Assembly (NCBI GenBank): GCA_963749415.1
Contig: CAVVMG010000001.1
Location: forward strand, 1,612,001-1,676,000
DNA from: JALYNX01 sp963749415
GTDB taxonomy: Bacteria; Actinomycetota; Acidimicrobiia; Spongiisociales; ZC4RG35
Direction of reading: 5' to 3'
Length of the DNA: 64,000 nucleotides
A program made the translations under genes and the position numbers. Of the stretch, positions 26,140 to 35,292 are shown piece by piece (the stretch's first letter is position 1; each line of letters begins with the position of its first letter). Below the pieces are notes generated by a model, which saw nothing but the letters and a program-made list of their open reading frames with translations, had not been told where the DNA came from and did not search any database.

Positions 26140-27861
26140 GTGCGAGACTCGCGCGGCAGCGCAGTCGCCTCACGGGCGCGCCTATTGCTCGTGCTGGGCA
26201 TGGTGGTTGCGGCCTGTAACGGCGGGGCCGAGGGCACCACGACCACCACCGTCACCACGACCAGTGTCGAGGCAGCGACCACGACAGCAGCCCCGCCTCC
26301 GGAATGCCCCGACGCCTTCTGTGTTCGCTATCACGTCCGGCCCGAAGCGGCGTGGGCCGATGGCACGCCGGTGACTGCCGATGATTTCGCCTTCACCTTC
26401 GAGACGCTGATGGACCAGGACCTCGAGGTCGCCAGCCGATCGGGTTACAGCCTCATCACCGGTTACGAGGTCGTCGACGACAAGACGTTTCTCGCCATCT
26501 TCTCCGAGGTCTACGCACCCTGGAGGAATCTCTTCAACGTGGTGCTCCCGGCGCACGTATTGGGCGACCAGCCGTTCAATGAGGTCTGGGACGAAGCCAT
26601 CACCCTCGGCTCGGGCCCGTTCCAGTTTTCGGAGTACGTCGCAGAGGAAAGCATCTCGCTAACCCGTAATCCGAACTACTGGGCCACCCGCGACCCGGCC
26701 TCGGGAGCTTCGATGGGTGATGTTCAAAATGTGCGGATCGATTTCCTGGGTGACTCGGCAACTCTGGTGGACGCCCTCCGCGACGAGGAGATCGACATGT
26801 TCTATCCGGAGCCAAATGAGTCACTGGTCGATGAAGTCACATCGATGGGCGACATCACCTCGGAGATCGGACCGGGTCGGATCTGGGAGCACATCGACTT
26901 CAACCATGACGATCCGCTGTTGTCGAAGAAGTACGTCCGCGAAGCTTTCGCCCGAGCCATCGACCGGGAGGAAGTCCTCGATGAGGTGGTTCGGCCGATG
27001 CTCGAGGGGGCGGTGGCGCTCGGGAACACCGTGTGGCTGACGGAGACCCCGTACTACGAAGACCACTTCGGTCAGTACACATACGACCCCGAGGCCGCGC
27101 GGCAGCTCCTGGTGGCCAACGGGTGTGTGGAAGGAGAAGACGGGATCTACGTTTGCGACGGCCAGCGGCTGTCCTTCCGGTGGGCGACCACTGCGGGCAT
27201 CGAAGGGCGGGAGGCCCTCTTCGACCTGGCCCAGGAGGACCTCCTCGAGGTCGGGATCGAGGTCGTCGCCGATTTCGGCCCGGCAACCAGGGTCTTCGCC
27301 AACGAGTTCATTTACGGGGACTCGTCGGTGTGGCAAATCCTCAACTTCGCCTGGTTTGGTGCAGCCGATCCGTCGGGACGGAACACGGTGTACTACTGCG
27401 AAGGTGCGGCACCCAGCGGTTTCGGGGATATCAACGTCAACCGGTATTGCAACGACGAGATCGAGGACCTGATCCACCAAACCGAGACCGAGGTGGACGA
27501 CCAAGCGAGGGCCGCCCTCTACAACCAGGCGGACTCGCTGTACCTGAACGACGTCGCCTCCATCCCGCTCTATCAGAAGCCGTCCTTCTTCGCCTGGAAC
27601 GAAGTGATCACCGGCCCCCGCGACAACCCATCGTCGAGCGGGCCATTCTGGAACATCTCGACCTGGTCGGGAAAGCCCGACATCGTCTTCGGGGTCGATC
27701 AGGGGCCGGAGACACTGAACGTGCTGGAGCCCGGCGGGGACCATTTCACTGCTTCCCTGGTCGCAAGCGCCGTGCTCGAAGGCGCCTTCACGGTGGCCCC
27801 TGATTTCACGTACGTCCCGGTCCTGGTGAGCCGGGCGGACGTGATCGTCACCGGGAGCTGA
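26140..27861 (+). CDS. Peptide-type ABC substrate-binding lipoprotein with rearranged domain order
   Basis: A 573-residue family 5 (OppA/DppA-like) substrate-binding protein. A lipoprotein signal (lipobox VVAAC near residue 26) and a Thr-rich linker come first. The fold then begins at a segment normally found about 60-80 residues in (VRPEAAWADGTPVTADDF) and runs through to the usual C-terminal region. The last 55 residues (from IVFGVDQGPETLN) look like the normal N-terminal strand-helix unit of the same family, ending EGAFTVAPDFTYVPVL. This is what a circular permutation, or a truncated tandem duplication, would look like. No permease or ATPase genes adjoin it. GTG start with a GGAGGGA site upstream. 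Confidence 0.8.
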   Translation: MRDSRGSAVASRARLLLVLGMVVAACNGGAEGTTTTTVTTTSVEAATTTAAPPPECPDAFCVRYHVRPEAAWADGTPVTADDFAFTFETLMDQDLEVASRSGYSLITGYEVVDDKTFLAIFSEVYAPWRNLFNVVLPAHVLGDQPFNEVWDEAITLGSGPFQFSEYVAEESISLTRNPNYWATRDPASGASMGDVQNVRIDFLGDSATLVDALRDEEIDMFYPEPNESLVDEVTSMGDITSEIGPGRIWEHIDFNHDDPLLSKKYVREAFARAIDREEVLDEVVRPMLEGAVALGNTVWLTETPYYEDHFGQYTYDPEAARQLLVANGCVEGEDGIYVCDGQRLSFRWATTAGIEGREALFDLAQEDLLEVGIEVVADFGPATRVFANEFIYGDSSVWQILNFAWFGAADPSGRNTVYYCEGAAPSGFGDINVNRYCNDEIEDLIHQTETEVDDQARAALYNQADSLYLNDVASIPLYQKPSFFAWNEVITGPRDNPSSSGPFWNISTWSGKPDIVFGVDQGPETLNVLEPGGDHFTASLVASAVLEGAFTVAPDFTYVPVLVSRADVIVTGS

Positions 27862-27887
27862 CCGGGCTCTAGCCGTCATCTCGCCGG

Positions 27888-27893
27888 TATGCT
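27888..27893 (+). promoter_or_regulatory. -10-like box for the fadD-type operon
   Basis: TATGCT, followed by a leader of about 30 nt and a GGAGG site just before the ATG at 27930. Confidence 0.4.
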
Positions 27894-27929
27894 CGGCAGC
27901 GACGGATCATTCCCCTACCGGAGGACTCG

Positions 27930-29772
27930 ATGACGGAAGAAGCAGTCCTGGCCGAGCGCGCGGCGATCGATGCCGAGGTCGACGGCAAGACGATCGTCGA
28001 CTACTTCAACCGCAATGCCGAGCGCTACGGCGACCAACCGGCGATCCACTGGAAGGACAACGGCGAGTGGGCCCAGCTCACCTGGTCCGGATACCGAAAT
28101 GCCGTGCACGACGCCGCGGCCGGCTTCCAGTCGCTGGGGGTGGGCGACGGGCAGTTTGTGGCGGTCATGGCGGGCAACCGACCCGAGCACGTGATCGCCG
28201 ACTATGCGGCGATCCACACTGGTGCCACTGCGGTCACCATCTATTCGACGCTGGTTGCCAGCCAGATCCAGTACATCGCCGAGAACTGCGCCGCCACCGT
28301 CGCGGTGCTCGAGGACCTCGACTTCATGAAGCGATGGGAGGAGATCAGGTCCGAGCTGCCCAACCTCCGCTATGTCGTGCTCATGTCGGGGGCGGAGAAC
28401 TACGACACTGCGGACTGGGTGCTGAGCTGGGACGAGCTCATCGCCCGGGGCAAGCAGCGGCTCGCGGAGGACCCGGAGTCGGTCACGAGGGCCGCCGCTG
28501 CAGATGACCTCCGACTCTCTCGCCACCCTGATCTACACCTCGGGCACGACCGGTACCCCGAAAGGGGTGATGATCAGCCATCGCAACGTGGTCTGGACCG
28601 CCGAGTGCCTGCGCCGCGCCGCGAACATCGACCTCGGGCCGCGTATGGTCTCATACCTTCCCCTGGCCCACATCGCGGAGCGCTTGGCCACCCACTACCT
28701 GTGCACCTACATGGCGGGCCAGGTCTGGTTCTGCCCCAACATGGCCGGGGTCCTGGAGTACATCCAGGCGGCTCGTCCCACGATCTTCTTCGGGGTGCCC
28801 CGGGTGTACGAGAAGTTCTCAGCCCGTCTCGGCGCCCGCTTCGAGGAGGCTCACGGGATCAAGAAGCGGATCCTCGACAGTGCCCTTGCCTCCAACCGGA
28901 AGCGGGTCGAGGCTGAGGCCAACGGCTCGTCGGGCCCGATGCTCGCCGGTCTGCTCGACTCGATTGCCCTGTCCAAGGTGCGCGAGGGCCTGGGCATGGA
29001 CTCGGTCGAGTTGGCGATCACCGCCGCCGCCCCGATCCACCCGGAGTTGATCACCTTCTTCCACACGATTGGGATCCCCCTCTTCGAGCTCTACGGGATG
29101 TCCGAGACCACCGGTCCGGCGACGACCAACCTTCCCGGGGCGAACAAGACGGGCTCCGTAGGGCGTGCCCTTCCTGGGGTCGAGGTGGTCCTCGGCGAGG
29201 ACGGCGAGGTCTTGATGAGGGGTGGTGTCATCACCCAGGGCTACTACAAGCTCCCGGAGGCGACAGAGGAGTCCTTCGACTCCGAGGGGTGGCTGCACTC
29301 TGGGGACCTGGGGCAGATCGACGAGGATGGTTTCCTCTGGATCGTCGGCCGCAAGAAGGAGATCATCATCACCGCGGCGGGCAAGAACATCGCCCCGGCC
29401 AAGCTGGAGACGCTGCTCGGGAACAACCCGATCATCTCCAAGGCGTGCATGATCGGTGACGGGCGCAAGTTCCTGAGCGTTGTGATCGCCCTCGACCACG
29501 AGGAGGCGCCGGCTTGGGCTGCAGCTCACGGCCTGGAGTACCCGGATTTCGCCTCGTTCTCCCGTTTGCCGGAGGTGAACGCGGAGATCGAGCGAGCCGT
29601 GCGCGAGGCGAACGAATCGGTCTCCTCGGTGGAGCAGATCAAGAAATTCATCGTCGTCAGCGACGAATGGACCCCGGACTCCGGAGAGGTGACTCCGTCG
29701 CTCAAGCTCAAGCGACGGGTTGTGCTGGAGAAGTACGCCCAGGAGATCGACGCGCTCTACGTCGGCGTCTGA
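27930..29772 (+). CDS. Long-chain acyl-CoA ligase, FadD15/FACL-like (one apparent frameshift)
   Basis: About 613 residues when two frames are joined. It activates fatty acids to acyl-CoA through an acyl-AMP. The N-terminal half starts TIVDYFNRNAERYGDQPAI. Just after the frame change comes the P-loop LIYTSGTTGTPKGVMISH, then YGMSETTGPATTNLP (A5), HSGDLGQIDEDGFLWIVGR and KKEIIITAAGKNIAP. A single extra base between 28491 and 28503, within CTGCAG, accounts for the shift, and total length is normal for this family. It leads a run of lipid genes (acyl-CoA dehydrogenase, SDR, MaoC hydratase) on the same strand with 6-10 bp gaps. Confidence 0.9.
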
Positions 29773-29778
29773 GCCGGA

Positions 29779-30927
29779 ATGAACCGGGATCTGTTCGAGG
29801 CCGATCACGACCTGTTCAGATCGACCGTGCGGAGCTTCGTAGGGCGCGAGGTGACCCCCAACGTCCCCAAGTGGGAAGCAGAGGGCCGGGTCGACAAGGC
29901 GATGTTCCGCAGGGCCGGGGAAGCCGGCCTGCTCGGCATGGCGATCCCCGAGGACCTCGGCGGGGGCGGCAACGACGACTTCCGGTTCAACGTCGTGGTC
30001 GTCGAGGAGCTGGTGATGGGGGATGCCATCGCCTCAGGTATGTGCATCACCCTGCACAACGACATCTGCATCCCGTACTTCACCAATCTCGCCGGCGACG
30101 AGCAGCGGGAGCGATGGATGCCCGGGCTGGCCTCGGGGGCGCTCATGGCTGCCATCGCGATGACCGAGCCCGGAGCCGGCTCCGACCTGGCCGGGATCCA
30201 GACCAGGGCAATCCGCGACGGCGACGACTATCTGGTGACCGGGTCGAAGACCTTCATCACCAATGGCCTCAACTCGGACCTGGTGGTGACCGCGGTCAAG
30301 ACCGACCCTGAGCAACGGCACGCGGGAATGACGCTGCTCGTCATCGAGGAGGGGATGGCCGGATTCACCCGAGGACGGAACCTGGAGAAGATCGGCCTCC
30401 ACGCCCAGGACACCGCAGAGCTCTTCTTCGACGAGGTCCGGGTTCCCGTGTCCAACCGGCTGGGGGAGGAGGGGCAGGGTTTCGCATATCTGATGCAAAA
30501 CCTGCCTCAGGAGCGACTCAGCCTGGCCGTGGGATCGGTGACTCATGCTCAGCTGGCCTTCGACTGGACCCTGTCCCACGTCAAGGAACGGAGCGCATTC
30601 GACCAGCCGATCGGCTCGTTTCAGACCGTGAAGCACGCGATGGCCGAGATGCGAACCGAGCTCGACATTGCCCAGACCTATGTCGATCGCCAGGTGATGG
30701 CCCATCACCAAGGGGAGCTGTCGGCGGAGGAGGCGGCCAAGGCGAAATGGTGGGTCACCGAGCTCGAGAAGAAGGTGATCGACCGGTGTCTCCAGCTCTT
30801 CGGAGGATGGGGCTACATGGAGGAGTACCCGATCGCTCGGGCCTATCGTGACGCCCGGGTGCAGACGATCTATGGGGGGACCACCGAGATCATGAAAGAG
30901 ATCATCGGACGGTCCCTGGGCCTGTGA
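29779..30927 (+). CDS. Acyl-CoA dehydrogenase
   Basis: A 382-residue FAD-dependent acyl-CoA dehydrogenase that inserts the alpha-beta double bond in acyl-CoA. The FAD/substrate-binding stretch AMTEPGAGSDLAGIQT and VTGSKTFITNG are in the middle domain. The C-terminal helical domain has QLFGGWGYMEEYPIARAYRDARVQTIYGGTTEIMKE-like order, with the catalytic-base region and the terminal GGTTEIMKEIIGR signature. It sits between the ligase and SDR genes, the expected order for a fatty-acid or sterol-side-chain degradation set. Chain-length preference unknown. Confidence 0.93.
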   Translation: MNRDLFEADHDLFRSTVRSFVGREVTPNVPKWEAEGRVDKAMFRRAGEAGLLGMAIPEDLGGGGNDDFRFNVVVVEELVMGDAIASGMCITLHNDICIPYFTNLAGDEQRERWMPGLASGALMAAIAMTEPGAGSDLAGIQTRAIRDGDDYLVTGSKTFITNGLNSDLVVTAVKTDPEQRHAGMTLLVIEEGMAGFTRGRNLEKIGLHAQDTAELFFDEVRVPVSNRLGEEGQGFAYLMQNLPQERLSLAVGSVTHAQLAFDWTLSHVKERSAFDQPIGSFQTVKHAMAEMRTELDIAQTYVDRQVMAHHQGELSAEEAAKAKWWVTELEKKVIDRCLQLFGGWGYMEEYPIARAYRDARVQTIYGGTTEIMKEIIGRSLGL

Positions 30928-30937
30928 AGGGAGCGCG

Positions 30938-31846
30938 ATGACCGAGCCGATCACATTCGATGGGAGGGTGGCGATCGTGACCGGAGGCGGCGGCGGCCTG
31001 GGCCGGGAGTACTCGCTCGAGCTCGGCCGGCGCGGGGCGAAGGTGGTGGTCAACGACTTGGGAGGGGCGGTCGACGGGACCGGGGCATCGAGCACCGCGG
31101 CCGACGCAGTGGTCGAAGAGATCAGGATCGCGGGTGGCGAAGCGGTTGCCAGCTACGACTCGGTGTCCACCCGGGAAGGAGGCGCGGCCATCGTGCGGAC
31201 CGCGCTCGATGCGTTCGAGACGGTGGACATCGTGATCAACAACGCGGGGATCCTGCGCGATCGGTCATTTGCCAACATGACAGCCGACGAGATCGACGCG
31301 GTAATCGACGTGCATCTCAGGGGTGCCTTCCATGTCTCACAGCCCGCCTTCGTCGTCATGAAGGAGAACGGCTACGGGCGGTTCGTGCACACCACCTCGG
31401 CTTCGGGCCTGTTCGGGAATTTCGGCCAGGCCAACTACGGGGCGGCCAAGGCGGGGATCATGGGCCTCTCCAACGTGCTTGCAATCGAGGGCATCAAATA
31501 CGACATCAAATCCAATGCCGTGGCCCCGATCGCCCGGACCCGGATGACCGAGGAGCTCCTCGGCCCCTTCGCCGAGCTGGTCGACCCGAAGCAGGTGATG
31601 CCGCTCGTCGTGTATCTCTGCTCAGAGGGCAACCAGCTCACCCATGAGGTGTTCACGGCGGGAGGGGGCCGATACGCCCGGATCTTCCTGGGCACCAATC
31701 CCGGATGGCTCGCCGGCCAGGGGGTGGTGCCCGAGGTCGAGGAAATCGCGGCGCACATCGAGGAGATCCGGGACATCTCCGAATTCCAGACACCCTTGAG
31801 CAACAACGAGGAGATCATGCTCCTCGGCCAGATGCTGGCCGGCTGA
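30938..31846 (+). CDS. SDR family 3-hydroxyacyl-CoA dehydrogenase-like
   Basis: A 302-residue short-chain dehydrogenase. The cofactor motif is VTGGGGGLGREYSLELGRRG, followed by VVNDLGG, NNAGILRD and the catalytic S-Y-K set (the serine in TTSASGLFG; tyrosine and lysine in NYGAAKAG). This sequence style and length match the dehydrogenase domain of peroxisomal-type multifunctional enzyme 2 (17-beta-HSD4), which oxidises D-3-hydroxyacyl-CoA. A GAAGGGAG site precedes the ATG. Its stop overlaps the MaoC start (TGATG), so dehydrogenase and hydratase are separately encoded here but coupled, echoing the fused eukaryotic protein. Confidence 0.9.
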   Translation: MTEPITFDGRVAIVTGGGGGLGREYSLELGRRGAKVVVNDLGGAVDGTGASSTAADAVVEEIRIAGGEAVASYDSVSTREGGAAIVRTALDAFETVDIVINNAGILRDRSFANMTADEIDAVIDVHLRGAFHVSQPAFVVMKENGYGRFVHTTSASGLFGNFGQANYGAAKAGIMGLSNVLAIEGIKYDIKSNAVAPIARTRMTEELLGPFAELVDPKQVMPLVVYLCSEGNQLTHEVFTAGGGRYARIFLGTNPGWLAGQGVVPEVEEIAAHIEEIRDISEFQTPLSNNEEIMLLGQMLAG

Positions 31847-32706
31847 TGCCGGTCGACGCCTCCCGTGCGGTCGGGGCGGCGTTGCCCGGCTCGACCTTCA
31901 GCTGGGACGAAGACGACGTCATCCTCTACCAGCTCGCGATCGGCGCCGGTGTCCCCCCCACCGACCCCCGGGAGCTGGCCTACACCTATGAGGGGGACCT
32001 CCGCGTCCTCCCCACGTTCGCCACCATTCCCTCCTTCGGGCTGATGATGAGCCTGGGCACCGTGGACGGGCTCGACTTCGAGCTGGCATCGGTGCTCCAC
32101 GGCGAGCAGGAGCTGGAGCTCCATCGCCCGATTCCGCCAGTTGGCTCCGTGATCCAGGAAGGTCGGGTCACGCACGTCTTCGACAAGGGAAAAGGGGCAC
32201 TGGTGATCATGGAGATCGAGTCCCGGCTGGAGAGAGACGGTGAATTGCTGTTCACCAACCGGCCCTCCATCTTCCTCCGCGGAGAGGGCGGATTCGGCGG
32301 CGATCCCGGACCTTCCACCGCGACCGAGATTCCCGACCGCGAACCCGACGCGGTGGTCACATCCCGCACGCTTGAACAACAAGCCCTGCTCTACCGGATT
32401 GCGTCAGGTGACCACAACCCGCTGCACGCCGACCCCGGTTTCGCCGCATTCGCCGGATACGAGCGGCCGATCCTCCACGGCCTGTGCACCTACGGGATCG
32501 TGGGCAAGGCGGTGGTGGACCACTCCCTGGGCGATCAGGAAGGGGCCCTCTCCACGTATCGGGCCCGCTTCTCCGGTGTGGTCTTTCCCGGGGAGACGGT
32601 GCTCACCCGAATCTGGGCTCAGGGCGACGGACTGGTGGTCGAGGCCTCGGTCGAGGAGCGGGCGGCCACGGTGCTCAGCGGCACGATCCTCGGCTCAACA
32701 GCCTGA
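31846..32706 (+). CDS. MaoC-like enoyl-CoA hydratase 2
   Basis: A 286-residue double hot-dog protein of the MaoC/enoyl-CoA hydratase 2 family, which hydrates trans-2-enoyl-CoA to D-3-hydroxyacyl-CoA. The first half binds the substrate. The second carries the hydratase motif with its catalytic Asp/His pair, YRIASGDHNPLHADP, and then PILHGLCTYG. It is translationally coupled to the SDR gene. The four-gene set (ligase, dehydrogenase, SDR, hydratase) lacks only a thiolase for a full beta-oxidation cycle. It converges on the L,D-transpeptidase gene with 3 bp between stops. Confidence 0.92.
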   Translation: MPVDASRAVGAALPGSTFSWDEDDVILYQLAIGAGVPPTDPRELAYTYEGDLRVLPTFATIPSFGLMMSLGTVDGLDFELASVLHGEQELELHRPIPPVGSVIQEGRVTHVFDKGKGALVIMEIESRLERDGELLFTNRPSIFLRGEGGFGGDPGPSTATEIPDREPDAVVTSRTLEQQALLYRIASGDHNPLHADPGFAAFAGYERPILHGLCTYGIVGKAVVDHSLGDQEGALSTYRARFSGVVFPGETVLTRIWAQGDGLVVEASVEERAATVLSGTILGSTA

Positions 32707-32709
32707 CAG

Positions 32710-33507
32710 TCAGGCGTTGATCTCCACGGGGGTCCCGACCGGGACCATCTCGTGAAGCAGGGTGATCACGTCGTTGGGCACGCGGATGCAACCCAGGGAG
32801 GCGGCGTTCCCGATCGAGCCCGGCCGGTTCGTGCCGTGGATCCCGATGATCCCGTCGCCTCCGTTGTATTCGGTGATCGTCTCCGACCGGGCCGAGATCC
32901 CGAAGGCGTGGGGGCCCCATGCGCTACCCGGGTTGGCGAGAGTGACGGCGTCGGTCACGAAGAAGTCACCTTCGGGCGTGGGGTTGCGCTGGCTTCCTAC
33001 CGCGGCCTGGGTGGTGAGGACCAACCTCCCGTCTTCGTAGTAGGAGAGGGTCCTCTCGGAGAGATCGACCACGAACCTGCCGTCGACCACGTACATCATC
33101 ACATCCGAGACCTCGACCCAGCCCTGGGTCCCGTTGGGCCGAACCGGAACCATCACCCGGACCCAGCCTTTCACCGGGCCCTCGACCACCTCGAACACCG
33201 AGACGGTGCCGAGGATGGTGGTGTGGGGGATGGTCATCGTGGGCTCGGTGTCGCCCGGCGCCTCGAACAAGTCGGTGTCCCCGACGCTCATCGCTACCAG
33301 CGTCTGCTCTGCATCGATCGTCTCGGTGCTCAGCCCGGCGAAGGCCTCGCGCCGCTTGGTGTCCAGAGCCTGTGCCGTCGGGGCGGGTAGGGCGGAGATG
33401 TCGGGATCGAGGAATGGCCGCCGCGGCTCGGTCAGATCGAGCGCGGCTCCGCCCCCGCATCCGACGGCTGCGAGGAGGGCGAGGACCGGGATGAGGATCC
33501 GTCGCAT
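32710..33507 (-). CDS. L,D-transpeptidase (YkuD) lipoprotein
   Basis: A 265-residue exported enzyme that makes 3-3 cross-links in peptidoglycan. A lipoprotein signal peptide ends in LLAAVGC. An SH3-like segment occupies roughly residues 70-135. The YkuD domain follows, with the catalytic block IIGIHGTNRPGSIG and ASLGCIRVPN; the cysteine is the nucleophile. The ATG at 33507 is preferred over the GTG before it because a TACCAT box lies 7 nt upstream of the ATG. It is a stand-alone gene between convergent and divergent neighbours. Confidence 0.92.
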   Translation of the reverse strand: MRRILIPVLALLAAVGCGGGAALDLTEPRRPFLDPDISALPAPTAQALDTKRREAFAGLSTETIDAEQTLVAMSVGDTDLFEAPGDTEPTMTIPHTTILGTVSVFEVVEGPVKGWVRVMVPVRPNGTQGWVEVSDVMMYVVDGRFVVDLSERTLSYYEDGRLVLTTQAAVGSQRNPTPEGDFFVTDAVTLANPGSAWGPHAFGISARSETITEYNGGDGIIGIHGTNRPGSIGNAASLGCIRVPNDVITLLHEMVPVGTPVEINA

Positions 33508-33514
33508 CACCGAG

Positions 33515-33520
33515 ATGGTA
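33515..33520 (-). promoter_or_regulatory. -10-like box for the L,D-transpeptidase gene
   Basis: TACCAT on the minus strand, 7 nt before the ATG at 33507; leaderless arrangement. Confidence 0.45.
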
Positions 33521-33577
33521 TCGGCCGTTGGGCGGGTGACCTTTCCAGGAGTTTGCGAGCGAGCTCCCCGGGATATC

Positions 33578-33583
33578 TAGCCT
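33578..33583 (+). promoter_or_regulatory. -10-like box for the 2-hydroxyacid dehydrogenase gene
   Basis: TAGCCT, 8 nt before the GTG at 33592. It argues for that GTG over the in-frame start at 33553. Confidence 0.45.
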
Positions 33584-33591
33584 CGATCGTC

Positions 33592-34566
33592 GTGCGCCGT
33601 GTCTTCGTATCCCACCTCATACCGGAGGACATCCTGGCCCCGTTGCGCGACTTCGCAGAGGTCGGGATCTGGGACGGTGAAGGCCCCGCCCCGCGGGCGG
33701 TCCTTTGCCGCGGGGTTTCCGGCTGCGAAGGGCTGCTGTCGATGCTCGTCGACGCGATCGATGGTGAGTTGCTCGATGCCGGGCCGTCGTTGCGCGTCAT
33801 CTCCCAAATGGCGGTCGGAGTCGACAACATCGACGTTGCCGCCTGTCAGCAGCGGGGGATCGTCATCGGGCACACCCCGGACGTCCTGACCGAGACGGTT
33901 GCCGACACGGCATTCGCCCTGGCGTCTGCGATCGTCCGCCGTATCCCCGAAGGTATGGACATGGTGCGCGACGGGCGGTGGGGGGTGTGGGACCCGTGGG
34001 CCATGCTCGGCGGTGACCTTCACGGCACGTCTCTGGGGATAGTGGGGATGGGGCGCATCGGGTCAGCGATCGCGAGACGTGCCGTCGGGTTCGACATGCG
34101 GGTGCTCTATGCGTCGCCCTCGGAGAAGGCCGAGCCGGCCGCGACCCGCGTCCCGCTCGCGGCGCTGCTCGAAGAGGCGGACATCGTGGTTCTCGCTGCG
34201 CCTCTGACTCCGGAGACCCGGAACCTGATCTCCCGGGACGAGTTGAAGCGGATGAAGCGGACTGCATACCTGGTCAACGTGGCCCGCGGGGGTCTCGTAG
34301 ACACCGGTGCCCTGGTCGAAGCCCTCGGGTCCTCACAGATTGCGGGCGCCGCCCTCGATGTGACCGATCCCGAGCCCCTGCCCGCGGGTCACGCCCTGCT
34401 GGAGATGGCGAATTGTCTCGTGGTGCCGCACATCGGGAGTGCCTCGACTTCGGCCCGGCGCGGCATGGCATCCCTCGCAGTCGAGAACCTCATCACGGCC
34501 CTCGACGGCCGCCCGATGCCTGCGCCCTACGCGCCTGCGAATCGACCGGCTCAGACGTCGGGGTAG
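33592..34566 (+). CDS. D-2-hydroxyacid dehydrogenase (glyoxylate reductase-like)
   Basis: A 324-residue NAD(P)-dependent D-isomer-specific dehydrogenase. The dinucleotide motif is GIVGMGRIGSAIARR. The catalytic arginine is in NVARGGLVD, the glutamate in LDVTDPEPLP and the histidine in VVPHIGSAS. The early VGVDNIDVAAC segment is also typical. Glyoxylate/hydroxypyruvate reductases are the closest style, but lactate or phosphoglycerate activity cannot be excluded. The GTG at 33592 gives VRRVFVSHLIPEDIL and follows a TAGCCT box. It converges on the thiamine pyrophosphokinase gene with a 16-bp overlap. Confidence 0.9.
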   Translation: MRRVFVSHLIPEDILAPLRDFAEVGIWDGEGPAPRAVLCRGVSGCEGLLSMLVDAIDGELLDAGPSLRVISQMAVGVDNIDVAACQQRGIVIGHTPDVLTETVADTAFALASAIVRRIPEGMDMVRDGRWGVWDPWAMLGGDLHGTSLGIVGMGRIGSAIARRAVGFDMRVLYASPSEKAEPAATRVPLAALLEEADIVVLAAPLTPETRNLISRDELKRMKRTAYLVNVARGGLVDTGALVEALGSSQIAGAALDVTDPEPLPAGHALLEMANCLVVPHIGSASTSARRGMASLAVENLITALDGRPMPAPYAPANRPAQTSG

Positions 34567-35180
34567 ACCACGAGCACGCACCCGGAGGTGATCCAAATGT
34601 CGGCCACCGGGCCCCGCATGACATTGCTCACCCCCCAGGTGGACCCGGGCTCCAGAGTCGCCTCACGGAGCTCCCAGGCGAGGCCCCTGGTGGTCAAGCC
34701 CTCCACCTGTCCTCCGACCGCGAGCAGGGTCACTGTCGCCCCGATATCCCCATGCACCACACGGTGGCGGCGCACGACGTGGGACCGGCTCCGGTTGGAG
34801 ATCCAGTCGAGCTCGTTCACCGCGCGCCAGCGCGGCGAGCAGATGAGCTGGAAGGCGGCGAGCTCGTGGTCGTGGCGCCCCCCGGCCCCACCCACCACCA
34901 CCACCCGCTCCGGGTCCTCACGCATCGCCAGCTCCAAAGCCAGATCGAGGTCGGTCTGGTCCTTGTCGACATCGTGACGCTCGACGATCACGTGGTCGGG
35001 GAGGGGATCGGTGGCTATCGAGTCGAGGTCACCCACCACCACGTCCACGCGAAAGCCGAGCGCGACAGCTGCGTCATAGCCACTGTCGGCAGCCACCACC
35101 ATGTCCGCCAGCGGCAGGTCCTGGGCGACCTCGGGGCGAAGCCCATCCCCTGCGGCGAAGATCAGGATCGTGTCCATCAA
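34551..35180 (-). CDS. Thiamine pyrophosphokinase
   Basis: A 209-residue kinase that converts thiamine and ATP to thiamine diphosphate. The catalytic block VVVGDLDSIA, then DKDQTDLDLAL and VGGAGGRHDHELA, are the thiamine-pyrophosphokinase hallmarks. The first codon shown is TTG, followed directly by ATG, and the ATG may be the real start. No TPP riboswitch is seen upstream. The intergenic region contains a MerR-type dyad (see separate entry). Its cofactor product is used by MenD and by the E1 enzyme in this window. Confidence 0.88.
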   Translation of the reverse strand: MMDTILIFAAGDGLRPEVAQDLPLADMVVAADSGYDAAVALGFRVDVVVGDLDSIATDPLPDHVIVERHDVDKDQTDLDLALELAMREDPERVVVVGGAGGRHDHELAAFQLICSPRWRAVNELDWISNRSRSHVVRRHRVVHGDIGATVTLLAVGGQVEGLTTRGLAWELREATLEPGSTWGVSNVMRGPVADIWITSGCVLVVYPDV

Positions 35181-35292
35181 AATGACAAAATCGCCTTACG
35201 CGCAGAAACGCGGGTAAGAGCTAACCTTCAAGTAGAGGTTGAGACTGGCGGTCCCGGATTCTGACCATGGGGACATTGGGTTTTTCCCGATC
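35181..35292. promoter_or_regulatory. Upstream region with MerR-type dyad
   Basis: The only notable element is AACCTTCAAGTAGAGGTT (about 35222-35239), an imperfect inverted repeat with AACCT/AGGTT arms of the size bound by MerR-family activators such as SoxR. It lies 40-60 bp upstream of the thiamine pyrophosphokinase start. No MerR gene is in the window. The region is AT-richer than its surroundings. Confidence 0.35.

Noticed and set aside
34413..35264. 283-codon plus-strand ORF opposite thiamine pyrophosphokinase
   Set aside because: It is a shadow of a minus-strand gene with clear kinase motifs.
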